Shown here: positions 61,168-64,000 of the stretch, in pieces | Layout of the letters: every line of letters begins with the position of its first letter | How positions within the stretch are numbered: the stretch's first letter is position 1 | Source: Marchantia polymorpha subsp. ruderalis | Lineage: Eukaryota; Streptophyta; Marchantiopsida; Marchantiales; Marchantiaceae | Assembly: GCA_037833965.1 (NCBI GenBank) | Contig: AP031351.1 | Location: 2,244,501-2,308,500 of the forward strand | DNA length: 64,000 nt | Direction: 5' to 3' | Translations under genes and position numbers: made by a program | The notes under the pieces: generated by a model | The model's input: the letters and a program-made list of their open reading frames with translations, nothing else | The model's database searches: none | What the model was told of the DNA's origin: nothing

Positions 61168-62281
61168 CTGCAAAGAAAATATCCCTGTCATTAACTTCCT
61201 AAGATCCACTCTTTGCGGTGGGGCTAACTCTTGCAATCTTATTAACAATGAGAGTAATGTCCAAGTAGTCCAACCAGGAAAAATAATTCCCATATCATCT
61301 ATGATTTATATCCTTTACCTAATGTCATATTTGACAAAATGTTTACAAAAAGCATGATAAAAAAAACTATAAGTTGCCGACTTGTTCATTTCAAGTATGT
61401 TATGTGGAGAGATTAAAAATTGGGTATGATTGGAAAAACCATAAGTTGCCGACTTGTTCATTTCAAGTATGTTATGTGGAGAAGATAAAAATTGGGTAAG
61501 CTGGTTGATAATTCAACAAATCACATATACATAAAATAACATGGGGATTAGCATAATCTAGACTAGATCCACGAATAAAATCTACCCATCTCATGAAGTA
61601 ACGTAAGGTTAAACTGCCGATTTGAGTTAAGAAACAGACAACATATGATATTCGCACCAAGAAGAAGAGGTAAAGGGAATATCGTTGACGTGGTAGAAAA
61701 AATGTGACAACAATTTCGATTAACTGGAGATAATCTGAGAGGATGTAACTGGATAACCTGAAGAGGATTATCTTCTTCAGCTTATCGCTACCGCGTGTGC
61801 TTACCGAACTTAGTGCTAACACATGTTGTAATTGTGCTACACGCGTTAGCACAATTGCTGCTAGTTGATGGGTATAGCTATAGTCTCCGATTCTTCACTG
61901 AGAATCTACCGGGTTAAAGTTTAGGAAACACCACTTAGTAGCTTTTGAAACATGACTCCATTTCTAGATGTGAAGATGAGAAAAAATCCGGTATGAGCTG
62001 AACCCCACATACAGCAAACACGAATACTAAGTATACATCATAGCTAAGAGAGTTCAGCCAGAATCTATGGATCCATCGAGCCCAGAAAGATGATAGATAA
62101 TGGCTACCAAGGAGTTCAGAAAGTCCTCCATGAGTTTAGAGGAGAGGGTTATAAACAGAACTCAATAGCCAGTTCAGTGTCAGACAGTTATAGAGGAACA
62201 TTTAGTTACCGGTATGGCAGTCAACAACATCAAAAACCATGCGCATATAATGATTTTTCCGATTGTAATCATTCATCATCG
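61168..62281. other. Upstream of visible ADA2 exons; first exon not located
   Basis: AT-rich non-coding sequence, presumably the first intron of ADA2 or its promoter. A small hairpin (aattgtgcta ... ttagcacaatt) lies near 61834-61857. No coding exon could be recognised. Confidence 0.4.
61364..61500. repeat. 72-bp tandem duplication
   Basis: The unit with taagttgccgacttgttcat and tatgttatgtggaga occurs at about 61369 and 61441, nearly identical. Confidence 0.88.
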
Positions 62282-62283
62282 TA

Positions 62284-63067
62284 CAGTATACACTCACTTA
62301 AGTCCGCACCCATATAAATCCGCATCCCGCCTAAGCCCTCATTTTCAGACGAAATTTCAAGGATAAAAATTCTAGAGTTTTATTATCAGCAGAAGTCAAA
62401 CTTTTGATTAATGACGGTGATGCTAAAAAATTGTTATAACTTGAACCAAATGTTTGCATGTATGAGGCAACATGGTGGTTTCTCACTAGAGATTAGCTCT
62501 GTCCTTTTTGGCCCTAAGGTTGGATCTTTTAATAACTGCTTGTATCTAAGTCTACTGGTTTTCATCCTACTTCCTATTCCTATTACATGCGTCTCGAACC
62601 CAATTTCATTCTTGATAAGGCTTCACTCATATCAATCTCTACATATCTCCAATATCTTAAATATATTGTCTCGGTTAATAACTATATCCACAAGAGTTCG
62701 CTGTAAACGGGATTGAGAAAGAACAGCACAAACGAATTGTAATAAGAATTGAGTAAGATATTAACGATCCTTTTCCTTAACAATTGCAATACAAGGACTA
62801 TTAGTAATGTCAATGTTAACCTCTAACCACAGGCTTAATAGTTTTTTGGGATGAAGTGAAGGGTGGTACGAAGTATCACTACGACTGGAAAATCATTGGA
62901 TGTTGTCCGAGGCTTTTCTCGATGTTAAGACCTTTTGACAATAGTTAACATAGAAATACCGGGGAAAGATTGAAGTCACAAGATGAGATATAACTAAAGT
63001 CCGCATCCCAGATAAGTCCGCACAAATTTTCTCAGATCAAAGTGCGGACTTAATCGAGTTTATACTG
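62284..63067. mobile_element. Non-autonomous Tc1/mariner (pogo-like) DNA transposon, 784 bp
   Basis: Starts cagtatacactcacttaagt and ends in the reverse complement of cagtataaactcgattaagt, each followed inward by ccgcac. Both ends are flanked by TA, the target duplication of this superfamily (62282-62283 and 63068-63069). Just inside each terminus the word aagtccgca/aatccgca is repeated (62309-62330 and 63000-63022), giving the sub-terminal repeats common in pogo-like elements. The interior has no transposase-like frame, only one chance frame of about 100 codons, so it depended on a partner element for movement. Confidence 0.82.
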
Positions 63068-63069
63068 TA

Positions 63070-64000
63070 ATGATGATAGCCGGTGCTAAGTGTTGGAGAG
63101 AGAAACATGAGTTGACGAAGCTGAGCTCCCTCAAACACGAGGGGAGAGTGATAAAGTTGTGTTCATGGCTGTTAGGCTGTCGATGCAGAAGAAGATGGTA
63201 ATTCGATTGATTGTCAACAGGTCAGTATGTCCTAATAGACAATCTGCGAACTGTAACGACGGAAAATATTGAAGCACATACTGAATGCAGCGAATATCGT
63301 ATTTAAGTAAAAGTCAAGTAAATATTAATGAGGAAATATCTAAGGAGGTGGAAATATCAATCTCATAATGCTCTTACGGGTATTTCTTGTTGACCAACAA
63401 TTGTAAATAAGAAGGTTTCCACGCTGTATTTCAAATCTAGTTTTGATTTAAATCTAAAAATACCGAACTCAAAACCAGTTGAGTGTCATGTTGAAAAATT
63501 ATACACATGGATCTAGTTTAATTGTATGTATCATGTTCTTGTGTTCTAATATACATTAATGAGATCCATTCAACATGCGAATGTTAGAGAGATGGTGCAC
63601 AATCTCCAACATATCGAAATAAGTGGAAAAATCAATGATCTGGGATTTACAATTCCATCATCTTGTCTATTTCACCAATTCTACTCATCTGACGCCAAAG
63701 AAGAAATCCTCTTTGGCGTCAGAATGGTAAAAGTTAGACTTTGCCACGTTGGTAAACTTTAATCTCCTAAATCTAGTTTCAGATGTATTGTTACAAGAAG
63801 ATCAGGACCGAGCCAGCCTAGGCTATACATTAAAATGTTTCAATAGAATTAATATTGGGGAGCCAGAAAGTCTCCTGCATGACCAGATCTTGTGTTGGGG
63901 GTGTATGTTGCTATGGAAATATCAATTGCAGACGTGAGGAGAAAAGAGATTTTGTTTGAGACGTAGTGGTGATTTCTGGAGAGAGAAACTGTACTTCTGT
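63070..64000. other. No gene recognised
   Basis: Non-coding-looking sequence to the window edge with only short chance frames. Confidence 0.45.
63688..63723. repeat. 14-bp perfect stem hairpin
   Basis: tctgacgccaaaga, an 8-base loop, then tctttggcgtcaga. Length and loop resemble a compact fold-back; no function can be assigned. Confidence 0.8.

Overview
The window is nuclear DNA of a land plant, most likely a non-seed plant (bryophyte or lycophyte grade). This rests on an intron-rich plant-type transaldolase with a plastid-targeting-like N-terminus, a plant-type ADA2 with ZZ, SANT and SWIRM modules, a RhoGDI, an ankyrin-repeat membrane protein, cytosolic eL37 copies, and inserted fragments of mitochondrial (nad2, rrn18, a group II intron, a LAGLIDADG ORF) and plastid (rpoA) DNA. 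The exact taxon cannot be read with confidence. GC-rich gene islands alternate with very AT-rich, mostly non-coding tracts.

Layout. 0.5-1.4 kb: an intronless SRPBCC-fold protein. 1.5-7.7 kb: no recognised gene; one 30-bp palindrome and a 92-bp tandem duplication. 7.8-9.8 kb: RhoGDI on the minus strand, followed by a GC/CT-rich presumed promoter block. 13.0-26.7 kb (copy A) and 36.0-57.7 kb (copy B): a large direct duplication made of an AT-rich half and a transaldolase half. Copy B is longer because it has gained about 0.8 kb around 39 kb, a 1.6-kb GC-rich insert at 40.5-42.1 kb and a 5.2-kb organelle-derived island at 43.6-48.8 kb. Copy A's transaldolase is a pseudogene; copy B's 13 exons give a frame-consistent 433-codon protein.

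Between the copies lie a nad2 fragment (28.1 kb), an ankyrin membrane protein with a fragment of a paralogue, a five-unit 120-bp tandem array, several long palindromes, and a segment bounded by perfect 121-bp inverted repeats that contains an intact intronless eL37 gene. The arms of that inverted repeat contain transaldolase intron sequence, and the same chimeric junction marks the deletion scar in transaldolase copy A. So these loci have exchanged sequence.

57.7-61.2 kb: ADA2 on the minus strand, tail-to-tail with transaldolase B. Its last codons lie inside the duplicated segment. 62.3-63.1 kb: a 784-bp non-autonomous Tc1/mariner-type element with TA target duplication. The rest is unrecognised. 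I found no new coding system. The unusual content is structural: a duplication whose two halves differ strongly in divergence, a mixed plastid/mitochondrial insertion, and chimeric junctions shared by three places in the window.
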